DNA of 64,000 nucleotides, from the NCBI GenBank assembly GCA_013334225.1, contig JAAXXY010000012.1:1-64000 (forward strand), written 5' to 3'. The notes under the pieces were generated by a model. That model was not told the origin of the DNA. It did no database searches and saw only the letters and a program-made list of their open reading frames with translations. Source of the DNA: Chlorobiaceae bacterium (GTDB lineage Bacteria > Bacteroidota > Chlorobiia > Chlorobiales > Chlorobiaceae). This document shows positions 26,309-35,610 of the stretch, one piece after another; the stretch's first letter is position 1, and every line of letters starts with the position of its first letter. The position numbers were made by a program, and so were the translations under genes.

Positions 26309-26899
26309 ATGAAGGCTTTTATAAAATTTGCGATCATCTCTCTTCTTTCGATGATCATCACTGGGTTTGTCCTGTTTGCAGGTCTTGGTTTTATCGTGTC
26401 ATATTTTGCCGGAAAACCGCAGAAGTCGGATGTGATTGTCGTTCTTGGCGGTGATAACGGACTGCGAATACGTAAAGGTGCCGAACTTTACAGAGCAGGG
26501 TATGCCGATCATATCCTGCTGACCGGAATCGATGAACAGTTCTACAGGCCGGGACATCCGAACTGGCGTGAAAAACTCATTGTTTCACTTGGTGTACCGA
26601 AAAAAGCTGTAAAAGTCGATACGAAATCGAAAACGTCATGGGAGGAAGCACTCAATGCTTCTGAAACAATGAACCGTGAAGATTGGCAGGAAGCTCTCGT
26701 GGTGAGCGATCCTCCCCATATGCTGCGCCTCCATCAGACCTGGCAAAAAGCATTCGATGGTACATCCAGGAAATTCATTCTTGTTTCAACCAAACCGCCC
26801 TGGTGGGATCCTATGTGCTGGTGGAGAGAAAAGAAGAGTTTCCAGTTCGTCATCAACGAAATGAAGAAAAATCTTTTCTATTCGATGATGTATTACTGA
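26309..26899 (+). CDS. YdcF/SanA-like DUF218 membrane protein
   Basis: Protein of 196 residues from the ATG at 26309 (a longer frame to 26240 adds a polar stretch before the membrane helix). One N-terminal membrane helix (IISLLSMIITGFVLFAGLGFIVSYF) is followed by the DUF218 domain: SDVIVVLGGDNGLRIRKGAELYRAGYADHILLTG, TSWEEALNAS and ALVVSDPPHMLRL. Family members (ElyC, SanA, YdcF) act on envelope polysaccharide carriers and barrier integrity. The exact reaction is unknown. Confidence 0.85.
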   Translation: MKAFIKFAIISLLSMIITGFVLFAGLGFIVSYFAGKPQKSDVIVVLGGDNGLRIRKGAELYRAGYADHILLTGIDEQFYRPGHPNWREKLIVSLGVPKKAVKVDTKSKTSWEEALNASETMNREDWQEALVVSDPPHMLRLHQTWQKAFDGTSRKFILVSTKPPWWDPMCWWREKKSFQFVINEMKKNLFYSMMYY

Positions 26900-27044
26900 T
26901 CTGTTTAAAAACAAGAAACAATCACGAAACGATTATCCCCTGAAATGAATTTCTGCAGGTATATACGGCATTGTTCGCCTTTATTCAAATAATAAATCGT
27001 CTTACGGATTCAGGTGATATTCCGAACACAAAACAGACAAAACC

Positions 27045-27230
27045 ATGGATGCAAAACAAGCAATACTCGATATCCTCAAAAAGGAAGGCCAACCGATGAG
27101 TGCCGGGCAGATAGCGGAGACGAGCGGAATAGACCGGAAACTGGTTGACAAGGTTATGAAGACCCTGAAAGATGAAAACCTGATCGTATCGCCTAAACGG
27201 TGTTACTGGGAACCGGCGGAAAATCAGTGA
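27045..27230 (+). CDS. Small winged-helix DNA-binding protein
   Basis: Protein of 61 residues that is a single winged helix-turn-helix: helix [13 protein letters not shown], then [40 protein letters not shown]. The pattern is like the MarR/archaeal transcription-factor type with a wing around SPKRCYW. No sensor domain, so it may bind DNA constitutively or respond through partners. The target is unknown. Confidence 0.7.
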   Translation: MDAKQAILDILKKEGQPMSAGQIAETSGIDRKLVDKVMKTLKDENLIVSPKRCYWEPAENQ

Positions 27231-27332
27231 ACGGGGAATGGGTGAAGAGTGTGTGGTGCTTCAGCCCTGGAGGATCGCCACTCATTGCTGTGGCACTTTG
27301 AGGAAAGGGAAAGAGAAAATGAAAAAAAAGAA

Positions 27333-27359
27333 CATCCCGGATGAAATAATACCGGGATG
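27333..27359. terminator. Terminator hairpin shared by convergent small genes
   Basis: Eight-base stem CATCCCGG (27333-27340) with CCGGGATG (27352-27359). On the plus strand CCCTTTTTC follows; on the minus strand TTCTTTTTTTTC follows. It therefore works for the winged-helix gene and especially for the peptide gene at 27393-27539. Confidence 0.72.
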
Positions 27360-27392
27360 CCCTTTTTCATTACTTCCCCAAATTCAACCCAT

Positions 27393-27539
27393 TCACCATG
27401 CTGGTGGAGGCGGGAAATTGCCTGTATGAGACCCTCCTGACGAAGGAGCACCAAAAGAACTGCTGTTTATTTTGAATAGAAAGCTTCCACCGAAACCGAA
27501 CAGCATTCGAGTTGCAAAACGGATTTGTTTTCGCATCAT
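27393..27539 (-). CDS. Short protein (48 aa), proline-ending, unknown
   Basis: Not a shadow of another gene. On the minus strand GGGAGGTG directly precedes ATG-ATG at 27539/27536, the frame runs 48 codons to TGA at 27393, and a terminator follows 34 nt later (27359-27333). The N-terminal half is basic and amphipathic (MMRKQIRFATRMLFGFGGSFLF). The C-terminal half is Ser/Gly-rich and ends in NFPPPPAW. No cysteines and no recognised family. The shape (amphipathic leader-like start, small-residue tail) would suit a membrane-active or structural peptide. Real expression is likely from the signals; function is unknown. Confidence 0.55.
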   Translation of the reverse strand: MMRKQIRFATRMLFGFGGSFLFKINSSSFGAPSSGGSHTGNFPPPPAW

Positions 27540-27887
27540 CACCTCCCGTCCATTTGTTTCATCCAATCAGGAACAATGAAATGAACTGCGAGAACCTGTT
27601 CTGATGTACATAATGAAATACTGATACTGTACATCACGAAGCAATTGCTGAAAGAAAAGCTTTAAGTTGAATATAAATCATTTTTTTTATTAGCGTACTG
27701 CCAACATCATGAAAAAGGCAATATTCACGAAAAATCGTATGATGAAGCATCCTCGAATAAACAGGTAAAACTTCTGCATATGTCAATTCAAGGAAATCAT
27801 GATGTTCATTTTTACAGAAGCTCTTTATTTTCTTAACTTTACATTTTAAAAAACAAGATATCTTCAAGTTTTAAAACTACACTCGCC
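27540..27887. other. AT-rich intergenic region
   Basis: About 350 bases upstream of both the 48-residue gene (minus) and the amino-acid transporter (plus). A 77-codon frame on the minus strand (27634-27867) has no ribosome site and no family look. No RNA element seen. Confidence 0.35.
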
Positions 27888-27920
27888 ATAAAAAAGCTGC
27901 TATTCCTCACGTTCCTGTTT

Positions 27921-29354
27921 GTGATAACTTCACTGACAGCTTTTTCCCAGCCTGTTCTGCGCTGGGGGGGTGATCCAAGCGGCGGAGCACCTTACGTTTA
28001 TACCGATCCTGCAAATCCCCAGTCGTATATTGGATTCGATTACGAGTTTGCCGAAGCATTGGCGAAACAGATGGGCATGAAAGCGGAGTTCGTACCGACC
28101 GACTGGGAAAGCATTGTTTCGTCTCTCCAGAGAAAAGAGTTCGATGTCATCATTGACGGCTTCGAACCTACCGGCGACCGCGCCAGAGCAGTGCTTTTCA
28201 GCAAACCCTACTACCTTTTCAGGCTGCAGCTTACAGCAAGAAGCACGGACAATCTGATACACTCGCTCGATGACTGCAAAAAAAACGGAAAGTCTGTCGG
28301 CACGCTGGTGAACTGCGCGGCTTCGCGGCTGCTGGAAAAGGGCGGCTTCAAAATGAAGGGTTACCAGGACCCTGTGGGAGCCTATCAGGACCTTGAACTC
28401 GGAAGGGTGGACGCCGTTCTGATGGATGTTGCAGGAGAGATGTTTTATGCGCGAAGCAATCCGAAACTGAAAGCTGTCGGAAAACCTTTCCAGACCGGCG
28501 CTTATGTTGTAGGGATCAGAAAACAGGATACACAGCTGCTTGAAAAAGTCAATTCAGCCATCGATGTACTGGTAAATGACGGTACTGTTGAAAAAATATT
28601 CAGAAAGTGGCAGCTCTGGGATGAAGAACAGGTCAAACTGCGCACCGTAAAGCCGGCAGAAATCGAAATGACGACATCGAAGCTCAACTGGAGCGAAGGA
28701 CTGATCAAACTTTTCAAAGCCGCCCTCGTTACCGTTTTCCTTGCTTTCGGAGCCATGCTTATCGCGGTCATTCTCGGCATACCCCTTGCTTTGGGGCAGT
28801 CGAACGGCGGACCTATCATAAGAGCCCTTTGTACGGTGTACATCGAGTTTTTCAGAGGAACGCCGGTACTCGTTCAACTGCTGTTCCTGTATTTCGGTCT
28901 CCCGGTTATAGGCATCACCCTTCCGGGCTGGCTCACGGCAATCGTGGGACTCGGCCTGAACTACGCCGCATATGAATCCCAGGTTTACCGTACCGCATTC
29001 CAGGCAATACCTGAAAGACAATGGCAGGTTGCCTATTCTCTCGGAATGCGCCCGGTGCTTGCTTTCAGACGCATCATTTTTCCCCAGGCGTTCCGTATCG
29101 CTCTTCCTCCGATGACAAACGATTTCGTAGCGCTCTTCAAGGATACGTCAACCGCATTCGCGATCGCGGTCTGGGAACTGGCCACGGCATACAGGGAACT
29201 TGCGAATGCGACACAGAGCTATCTCGGCATCGGTCTCGTTGTCTGCTGTTACTATCTGGCAATGAGCCTGCCCCTTGCACATTATGCCCATAAACTTGAA
29301 CGGAGGCTGCAGAGAAAATCAGCCGGCATTCTTTCTTCAGGAGCCGACAAATGA
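27921..29354 (+). CDS. Polar amino-acid ABC transporter, binding protein fused to permease
   Basis: Fusion of 477 residues from GTG 27921. Residues 10-230 form a type-3 solute-binding domain (SYIGFDYEFAEALAKQMGMKAEF, VIIDGFEPTGDRARAVLFS, TVEKIFRKWQLW). Residues 255-460 form a HisM/GlnP-type permease with FFRGTPVLVQLLFLYF and the ATPase-contact EAA loop around MRPVLAFRRIIFPQAFRIALPP. It imports a polar amino acid with the ATPase of the next gene (ATGA overlap). Oddity: reading upstream in frame, codons from 27888 give ATA-AAA-AAG-CTG-CTA..., a perfect signal peptide KKLLFLTFLFVITSLTAFSQ with ATA where ATG is expected. The GTG start would cut that signal in half, so the true start is uncertain. 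Confidence 0.9.
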   Translation: MITSLTAFSQPVLRWGGDPSGGAPYVYTDPANPQSYIGFDYEFAEALAKQMGMKAEFVPTDWESIVSSLQRKEFDVIIDGFEPTGDRARAVLFSKPYYLFRLQLTARSTDNLIHSLDDCKKNGKSVGTLVNCAASRLLEKGGFKMKGYQDPVGAYQDLELGRVDAVLMDVAGEMFYARSNPKLKAVGKPFQTGAYVVGIRKQDTQLLEKVNSAIDVLVNDGTVEKIFRKWQLWDEEQVKLRTVKPAEIEMTTSKLNWSEGLIKLFKAALVTVFLAFGAMLIAVILGIPLALGQSNGGPIIRALCTVYIEFFRGTPVLVQLLFLYFGLPVIGITLPGWLTAIVGLGLNYAAYESQVYRTAFQAIPERQWQVAYSLGMRPVLAFRRIIFPQAFRIALPPMTNDFVALFKDTSTAFAIAVWELATAYRELANATQSYLGIGLVVCCYYLAMSLPLAHYAHKLERRLQRKSAGILSSGADK

Positions 29355-30094
29355 TCACGATCAAAGGACTTACAAAAAAAGTGCAGAACACCACACTGCT
29401 CGACAATATCAATCTCGAACTGGAACCGGGCAAGATACTGGGAATCATAGGACCATCGGGAAACGGAAAAACAACCCTTCTGCTCTGCCTTTCGGGCCTT
29501 ATGCCGTTTGACAGCGGCACCATCATGGTCGGCGACAGAACCATCGGATCTGAAGAAAGCAGGGCCAGTTCGGAAGCCATATGGACATTCAGGAAAAAAT
29601 CCGGAATCGTTTTTCAGCATCTGCACCTGTTTCCGCATCTGACCGTTCTCGGCAACATGATCGAAGCGCCGGTACATGTCGGAAAAATGTCCAGAGCCGA
29701 TGCCGAACGTGAAGCGGTAAAGCTGCTGAAAAAGCTTGAAATCGAGCAGCATCTGAACAAATACCCTGAAGAGCTGTCAGGCGGGGAACAACAGCGCGTA
29801 GCTATTCTGAGAGCGCTTGCCATGAACCCTGAAATGCTGCTGCTCGACGAGCCGACAAGTGCGCTCGATCCGATCAGGAGCGGAGACGTCAGAACGCTGC
29901 TGAGGGAATTCGCCGATTCAGGACATACCGTTGTGATTGTTTCCCATTCCGTGAGATTCCTCAAAGGTATTGCCGACTATCTGGCTTTTATGGGAAAATC
30001 GGAACTGATCGAGATGAATACGACAGAAAAGCTTCTCGAAACCCCTCAGGATCCCAGAACAAGGGAGTTTCTGCATTACTCAGAACTGAATTGA
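29351..30094 (+). CDS. Polar amino-acid ABC transporter ATP-binding protein
   Basis: GlnQ/HisP-type ATPase of 247 residues. Walker A GPSGNGKTT, Q loop VFQHLHLFPHLTVLGN, signature LSGGEQQRVAILRALA, Walker [14 protein letters not shown] and switch His in VIVSHS are all intact. It starts inside the stop of the permease fusion (ATGA), so the two are translationally coupled and form a complete two-gene importer. Substrate class inferred from the binding domain only. Confidence 0.93.
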   Translation: MITIKGLTKKVQNTTLLDNINLELEPGKILGIIGPSGNGKTTLLLCLSGLMPFDSGTIMVGDRTIGSEESRASSEAIWTFRKKSGIVFQHLHLFPHLTVLGNMIEAPVHVGKMSRADAEREAVKLLKKLEIEQHLNKYPEELSGGEQQRVAILRALAMNPEMLLLDEPTSALDPIRSGDVRTLLREFADSGHTVVIVSHSVRFLKGIADYLAFMGKSELIEMNTTEKLLETPQDPRTREFLHYSELN

Positions 30095-30167
30095 GTACCG
30101 TTGCCGGAAACTCCGGTTACAATGCCGACACAGACTGAAGAACCTGAATGGAACGCTGCCCCCCTGC

Positions 30168-31244
30168 TCAGAACATCGCATGTTCTCCCAGTTCCTGTCC
30201 GGCAAGACCCTCCGCAACAGCCCGTTTATAGAAATCGCGCAGCGTGTCGGTGCCGTATGAAGGGGTTATCTGTTCATCGTACTTGCCGGTCCGGGGATTG
30301 AGCACAAGCATCGACTCCGAACAGTAGTATTTACCGATGCGGGCGAATTCGGCCTTGTCTTCAAGTTTGGGAAAGAGCTTTGCAAGAAAGCTGAGAACCG
30401 GTATGATGAGATCGAACATGGCGATCGGCATATTCTTGAACTTCGGCTCACGCCCCAGAATCTCGAAGAGCATCTGTCCCTGCTCACGCGCTGAAACAGC
30501 TTTTCCCGGACCTCCTATCGGCAGAATCCTGTTCTGCAGGGAAGGATCCTCGATACAGTCAGCCATGAAACTTGCAAGATCGCGCTCACTGATCGGCTTG
30601 CAGGCCGTCAGCCGGCCATGTCCGAACATGACATAGGGTTTGCCGTTTTTAACAGCCTCGATCTGGCCGGCAAGTGATTTGAAAAATGCCGTCGGACGGA
30701 CAATCGAATAAACAAGACCTGACTCCTGAAGCTCTTTTTCCATTTTGAGTTTAGCTCTCTGGAACTCAAGCAAAGGTTTCTGGACACAGATAGCGGAAAG
30801 CAGCACGAACTGGGTTGCACCGGCCGATTTACCGGCATCGAGAGCGTAACGAGTAGCCTGGTAATCGATACTCCAGGAATCCCTGATCCCGCCGTTCCGG
30901 GATGTGAGGCATGAGACGATGACATCGAAATGTTCACCCTTTATGCCGTTCTTCAGCAGCGAGTCCATGCTGGAGACATCACCGAACCGCACTTCCGATC
31001 CTTTCAGCTGCTCTCGTGTTTCATCCGCTCCGGTTTTGCTGCCGATGCCTGAACGCTCACGGGCGAAACTGACGACGTCATATCCCCTTTTCACCATTTC
31101 CCGGACAACAAACTTCCCGATATATCCGGTAGCACCGACTACGAAAACCCGTTTTTTCTTATTGGAGGATGATCCATTTTCTGATGCCTGAAGCTCTGAA
31201 AAAGAAGTATTCACTGATGAAAAATCGGTTATTGTTTTATTCAT
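30168..31244 (-). CDS. bciA: Divinyl (proto)chlorophyllide a 8-vinyl reductase, BciA type
   Basis: NADPH-dependent reductase of 358 residues converting the C-8 vinyl group of divinyl chlorophyllide to ethyl. The Rossmann motif VFVVGATGYIGKFVVREMVKRGY is at about 33-55 after a disordered Ser/Asn-rich N-terminus. Further blocks are VRFGDVSSMDSLL, SCLTSRNGG, the YSIVRPTAFFKSLAGQIE segment and GRLTACKPISERDLASFMADCI, which I recognise from BciA/plant DVR. It lacks the Fe-S motifs of the alternative BciB enzyme. Lies 73 nt from the amino-acid transporter (convergent) and probably has its own promoter. Confidence 0.88.
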   Translation of the reverse strand: MNKTITDFSSVNTSFSELQASENGSSSNKKKRVFVVGATGYIGKFVVREMVKRGYDVVSFARERSGIGSKTGADETREQLKGSEVRFGDVSSMDSLLKNGIKGEHFDVIVSCLTSRNGGIRDSWSIDYQATRYALDAGKSAGATQFVLLSAICVQKPLLEFQRAKLKMEKELQESGLVYSIVRPTAFFKSLAGQIEAVKNGKPYVMFGHGRLTACKPISERDLASFMADCIEDPSLQNRILPIGGPGKAVSAREQGQMLFEILGREPKFKNMPIAMFDLIIPVLSFLAKLFPKLEDKAEFARIGKYYCSESMLVLNPRTGKYDEQITPSYGTDTLRDFYKRAVAEGLAGQELGEHAMF

Positions 31245-31418
31245 TCGTATTCGCTCAACGCACGTCTATTCAATACCAGACAAAGCATGAGTATTGGTAA
31301 AAAACAGATTATGCTCTCAGATTTGGGCTGAGGTATGAATGTACGGTAACGGGAGACTTTCTGAAAATAATCAGGCTCTTATCCTGCAGGAAAATCACGA
31401 ATTCCGTATGCATGTTTA

Positions 31419-31796
31419 TTAAGGTATAATCAGTGCGACCGCCGAGGCATACTGGCTGTCGTGGGAAAGAGAAAGCCTGATCGATTGTTCCTGAACAGGA
31501 AACTCATGATCGAGAATCCTGACAAAAGGTTTGCCGTGCTGATCGTTCAGGATTTCAACACTGTGCCAGCTGAAATGTTCGGAAATGCCATGACCGATAG
31601 CTTTCGAAATCGCTTCTTTGGCCGCGAACCGAGCTGCGGCACTCTGGATCATATCGGCTTTCTGCCTGCAGAGTGAAATCTCTGCCGGCGTAAGAATTTT
31701 TCCGAGAAACTGTTCACCATACCGTTCATATGAACTCCTGATACGATCGACATTGACCATATCAATTCCTATATCATATTGTCCGGGTTGAATCAT
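31419..31796 (-). CDS. acpS: Holo-[acyl-carrier-protein] synthase
   Basis: AcpS of 125 residues, transferring 4'-phosphopantetheine from CoA to acyl carrier protein. The two metal-site motifs are present: GIDMVNVDRI with Asp12 and RFAAKEAISKAIG with Glu61. The C-terminal SLSHDSQYASAVALI is also typical. Normal family length. Single gene, followed upstream by repeat-bearing intergenic DNA. Confidence 0.93.
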   Translation of the reverse strand: MIQPGQYDIGIDMVNVDRIRSSYERYGEQFLGKILTPAEISLCRQKADMIQSAAARFAAKEAISKAIGHGISEHFSWHSVEILNDQHGKPFVRILDHEFPVQEQSIRLSLSHDSQYASAVALIIP

Positions 31797-31810
31797 TCTG
31801 AGCCGTTAAT

Positions 31811-32019
31811 CTTGTTACTGCGGCAATTAAAACTGTCAATCCTGGTCAGCAACAACAGCTCCGGTTTTGTTATTCCGAGGTCGATGCAGTCGGCCGAAGA
31901 ATCCATAAATTATTGCTTAGTAATAAAATGGATTCTTCATTCCGCTGCACTTCATTGCGGAATGACAGACCGGTTTCATGGATTTTCTTGCGACTGACTG
32001 TTGCCGGAGCAATAGCTGA
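31811..32019. repeat. Dispersed non-coding repeat, family A (copy 1)
   Basis: Shares long near-identical blocks with other places in the window: the block ACTGTCAATCCTGGTCAGCA (here and near 43894) and GATTCTTCATTCCGCT...TTCATTGCGGAATGACAG (here 31931-31968, 42824-42862, 44468-44504), followed by a loosely kept ...GCGAC...TGTTGCCGGAGCAATA tail. The core is a palindrome, CATTCCGC and GCGGAATG. No coding potential. Confidence 0.7.
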
Positions 32020-32183
32020 AGCAATCAGGCCATTCATCTTTTTTTTCGTAATCGGAAGAGGTAATTGCATCCATCCTTCCTTCCAGCGCAACAATGGTGG
32101 CCTCCATTTCTTTTTTGTACTGCAAGATCATAAGAAAAGAGGTCTATCGGGAAAATCACAATTCAACCGGCAAGATTCGATCC

Positions 32184-33275
32184 CTATACCTGTTTCAACT
32201 TCATGGTATACCGGCTTTTGTCCTGTATTCTCTGGTAAGCGATTTCTTCAGTCAGTTTTTTTATGATATTCAATCCGAATTCATCAGTACCAGGTTCGCT
32301 GCTGGTCAAGATAATCTCTTCACCTGTACTTTCAAATACAAGTTCGACACTGTCCATTTTCTCTGAGTAGGCAATAGTGAGATCAAGTGAGACCTCCGTC
32401 AGGTAAGAATGATAAAGCTGCAAAGTCTCTTCGACAAGCAGAAGCAGGTTCTGCCTGACTTTCCGGGGCAGAATCTGCTTCTCGCAAAATATCTCGATTT
32501 CAGCATTCATTGCATAGAGATCATAATCGGGTGAAGAAATATGATAATTGAAACTCTTCACCCGATAAATGAACGCTTTTGTCTTTTCCTTACGAGGATT
32601 TTCGAAAATCTGGCGCGGTGGACCTTCTTCATAGATAATGCCTTCATTCATAAAAATCACTCTGCTCGATACATCCCGGGCAAAATCCATTTCATGAGTC
32701 ACGATAACCATTGTCAGGCCTTTTTTTGCAAGGCTGCGAATAACGGAAAGCACTTCACTGACCATCGTGGGATCCAATGCGGAAGTCGGCTCATCGAAGA
32801 GAATGATTTTAGGTTCCATGGCAAGGCATCTGGCTATTGCAACCCGTTGTTTCTGTCCACCGGAAAGTTCATCCGGAAAGTTTCCGGCTTTTTCGGCAAG
32901 CCCTACCATTTTCAAAAGATCGATGGCTTTTCGTTCAGCTTCCATTTTATTCATACCAAGAAGCTTGATTGGAGCAATCGTGAGATTTTCCAGAATGGAA
33001 AGGTGAGAAAAGAGATTGAACGACTGAAACACCATGTTCATCTTCTGCCGGATTTTAGGAACATTGGTTTTCTGATCGAGAAGATCGATTCCTTCGATAT
33101 GAATTGATCCCCCATCCGGACGGTCGAGAAGATTGATACAGCGTAAAAAAGTACTTTTTCCGGTTCCGGAAGGACCGATAATAGAGATCACCTCACCTTC
33201 ACCGATTTCAATGGATATATCTTTGAGAACCGAAAGAGTGCCGAAATTTTTTGAAAGATGTTCGATTTTAATCAT
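32184..33275 (-). CDS. Amino-acid-type ABC ATPase fused to RsbW-like HATPase domain
   Basis: Protein of 363 residues. Residues 1-240 are a full GlnQ-type ATPase: Walker [10 protein letters not shown] at 34-42, [16 protein letters not shown] around 137, Walker [14 protein letters not shown] at 157-169, switch His in VTHEMDFA. Residues about 243-363 are extra: the order [16 protein letters not shown], then VELVFESTG, then [18 protein letters not shown] reads like the HATPase_c_2 domain of anti-sigma kinases such as RsbW. The N-box Asn is replaced (Gln286) and the D-x-G-x-G box is degenerate, so it may bind a partner without phosphorylating it. It overlaps the permease gene by 4 nt and lies in one operon with a PP2C phosphatase, the natural counterpart of such a domain. 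ATPase part certain; C-terminal call moderate. Confidence 0.85.
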   Translation of the reverse strand: MIKIEHLSKNFGTLSVLKDISIEIGEGEVISIIGPSGTGKSTFLRCINLLDRPDGGSIHIEGIDLLDQKTNVPKIRQKMNMVFQSFNLFSHLSILENLTIAPIKLLGMNKMEAERKAIDLLKMVGLAEKAGNFPDELSGGQKQRVAIARCLAMEPKIILFDEPTSALDPTMVSEVLSVIRSLAKKGLTMVIVTHEMDFARDVSSRVIFMNEGIIYEEGPPRQIFENPRKEKTKAFIYRVKSFNYHISSPDYDLYAMNAEIEIFCEKQILPRKVRQNLLLLVEETLQLYHSYLTEVSLDLTIAYSEKMDSVELVFESTGEEIILTSSEPGTDEFGLNIIKKLTEEIAYQRIQDKSRYTMKLKQV

Positions 33276-35527
33276 TTCTCTGAAAGTTGTTTGGTTCTCA
33301 CTTTCCGGTCAATCAATCTCTCCAGATATTCCATCGATAACATGAGAAGTCGGGAGATAAGAAAATACAGCACGGCAACCATGACAATCGGGAAAAAGGC
33401 ATCGAAGGTACGACTGCGAATGATATCGCTGGCTTTTGTCAAATCCTGAACTGCGATATAGCCGACGATCGATGTCATTTTGACAAGAGAGATAAATTCT
33501 CCTTTGTAGACCGGCAGAATACGCTGGATTGTTTGAGGTAAAATGATGAAAAGAAAAGTTTTATACCGGGAAAATCCCATTGCGATCCCTGCTTCGGTTT
33601 GTCCTTTGTCAATACTTTGAATACCTGTTCTGTAGATTTCAGCCACATAAGCCGCAAAATTCATGCCGAAAGCAATAACCGAGACTATAACAGGATCGAT
33701 ATTCACTGAAGCAAATAAGACATAGAATATGAGCATCAGAAGCACCAGCACAGGAGTACCGCGTAAAATCGTTATATAGAGTGAGGCTGTATTTTTCAGG
33801 ATAGATGAAGGGGACATACGCATAGCGCAGACAACCCCGCCAAGAAGCGATCCGAAAATGGTAGCAAGAACAGAAATAATTATCGTTATTTTCAGACCAT
33901 CAACGATAAGCTCCCACCTGTTTTCCTGGATAATGTTCGAGTTGAAGCTCTCTTTAAGGTCCGAGAAAAATTTTGCGACCGGATGGCTCTGCTCTCCCGA
34001 TTCATTGGTGCCATATACCGCAATATTCTTTTTAAGAGCGAAAACACTACCGTGTAAATCATAGTATGAATCTGAAAATGCTATCTTCTTCTTTCTTTCC
34101 GGGGTAATCATCAAGGGACTTCCGATCATATCTATTTTATTTGTCGCTACGGATGCGATAAGACTGCCGAAATCCAGATCCTGATATTTGATATCCTTTC
34201 CAAGGTATGCTGCAAATCGTTCAAGAAGTTCTATATCGAAACCTACCAGCTTATTGTTCCTGACAGCTACAAAAGGAAGTCCTGTATCGGAAACGATACC
34301 GACACTGATATTTCCGTTTGTATTTGCATGTTTTATATCAGGCATCGATGATTCATGGTTGGTAATCCACCGTCTGTACATATCATCGTATATCCCATTA
34401 TTTCTGATCTCGCTTAAAAACTGATTGAACTTTTCACGGTATTGACGATCATTCTGATTAAAACCCATTCCGATAGGTATCGATAACAATGGATCTCCAA
34501 GGAATGCCAAATCATTGTTTGATTGCATCACTTCATACAATGTTTCCTGAGTATAAATGGATGCATCTATTTTTCCTTTTTTAACAGCAAGAATTTCGTC
34601 GGCCTGTGATTTATATTGCAGAATGGTTGCACCGGGAAAATGTTCTTGCGCATAGGTATCATACACAGAACCAAGTAGCACCCCGATTTTTTTGTCTTTA
34701 AGATCATCGGCTGACTTGAGTTTTAAAGTGCTCACCTGCTGCGCCCTACTGTCTTTGACAAGCAGAACCTGGGAATTGAGAAAATACGGCCGGGTAAAAT
34801 CGATATATTTTTTTCGTTCTTCAGTAGAGGACATCCCGGAAATTATCAAGTCAATCTTGCCTGATTTCAATGCCGGAATCAAAGAGGAAAATTTCATATT
34901 GAAAAACTCAACCGGACGATTCAACCTGGCTGCAATACGTTTTGCCAGTTCAGCATCGAAACCGTTCACTTTTCCATTTTTATCAATATAATTAAGCGGC
35001 TCTCTTGTAGCACAGACACCGATTTTCAAAACTTTTCCCTTATCAGGAACTGAAATGTTTTTTTCGACATATGGAGTCAGGTCACTTTTAAACCATCGCT
35101 TGCCCATTTCGGATATTGTTCCGTCCACTTTCAGTTCACCTATAATCACGTCAACGGAACGCAACAGCTCCTGATTACCTTTATTGACAGCAACAGCAGT
35201 AATTTCATCATCGAGTTTTTCTGGTAAAAACTTCAGTTCGGGGTTCATTTTCACAACATTGAAGCAGGAAAGATAAGATGTGATTACTGCATCCAGTTTG
35301 TCTGACTTCAATGCCGTAACGGCATCCATAATATCATCAAAGCTTTCAATTTTTGCATTCGGAAATATTTTATGAGCACTCAATTCCATGGTACTACCTA
35401 TCGTGACGCCTATTTTTGCATTCCTGGCATCTTCGACATTTCTTATATAATGCTTCTCTCGAGTACATCCTGCAATAAGAATACAGACTGTAATGAAAGC
35501 TGCAAGTATTCGTAATTTTATTTTCAT
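33272..35527 (-). CDS. Lipoprotein with rearranged solute-binding domains fused to ABC permease
   Basis: Protein of 751 residues. Lipoprotein signal ending LIAGC (Cys21). Residues 30-148 match only the second half of a type-3 solute-binding domain ([20 protein letters not shown] ... [13 protein letters not shown]). Residues 165-391 are a complete domain ([20 protein letters not shown] ... [10 protein letters not shown]). Residues 405-500 match only the first half ([20 protein letters not shown] ... [17 protein letters not shown]). Residues 535-745 are a GlnP-type permease with [19 protein letters not shown] and the EAA loop [20 protein letters not shown]. The two halves could assemble into one circularly permuted domain around the inserted complete one. 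Works with the ATPase fusion that starts inside its stop codon. Probably an amino-acid importer or sensor. Confidence 0.87.
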   Translation of the reverse strand: MKIKLRILAAFITVCILIAGCTREKHYIRNVEDARNAKIGVTIGSTMELSAHKIFPNAKIESFDDIMDAVTALKSDKLDAVITSYLSCFNVVKMNPELKFLPEKLDDEITAVAVNKGNQELLRSVDVIIGELKVDGTISEMGKRWFKSDLTPYVEKNISVPDKGKVLKIGVCATREPLNYIDKNGKVNGFDAELAKRIAARLNRPVEFFNMKFSSLIPALKSGKIDLIISGMSSTEERKKYIDFTRPYFLNSQVLLVKDSRAQQVSTLKLKSADDLKDKKIGVLLGSVYDTYAQEHFPGATILQYKSQADEILAVKKGKIDASIYTQETLYEVMQSNNDLAFLGDPLLSIPIGMGFNQNDRQYREKFNQFLSEIRNNGIYDDMYRRWITNHESSMPDIKHANTNGNISVGIVSDTGLPFVAVRNNKLVGFDIELLERFAAYLGKDIKYQDLDFGSLIASVATNKIDMIGSPLMITPERKKKIAFSDSYYDLHGSVFALKKNIAVYGTNESGEQSHPVAKFFSDLKESFNSNIIQENRWELIVDGLKITIIISVLATIFGSLLGGVVCAMRMSPSSILKNTASLYITILRGTPVLVLLMLIFYVLFASVNIDPVIVSVIAFGMNFAAYVAEIYRTGIQSIDKGQTEAGIAMGFSRYKTFLFIILPQTIQRILPVYKGEFISLVKMTSIVGYIAVQDLTKASDIIRSRTFDAFFPIVMVAVLYFLISRLLMLSMEYLERLIDRKVRTKQLSEK

Positions 35528-35610
35528 TTTACTTTCATACTTCCTTAAAGAAAAGATTACTGCAAAGTCTTGTTAATATTATATTCTTGGCATTTCAATT
35601 TTCTTGAATA

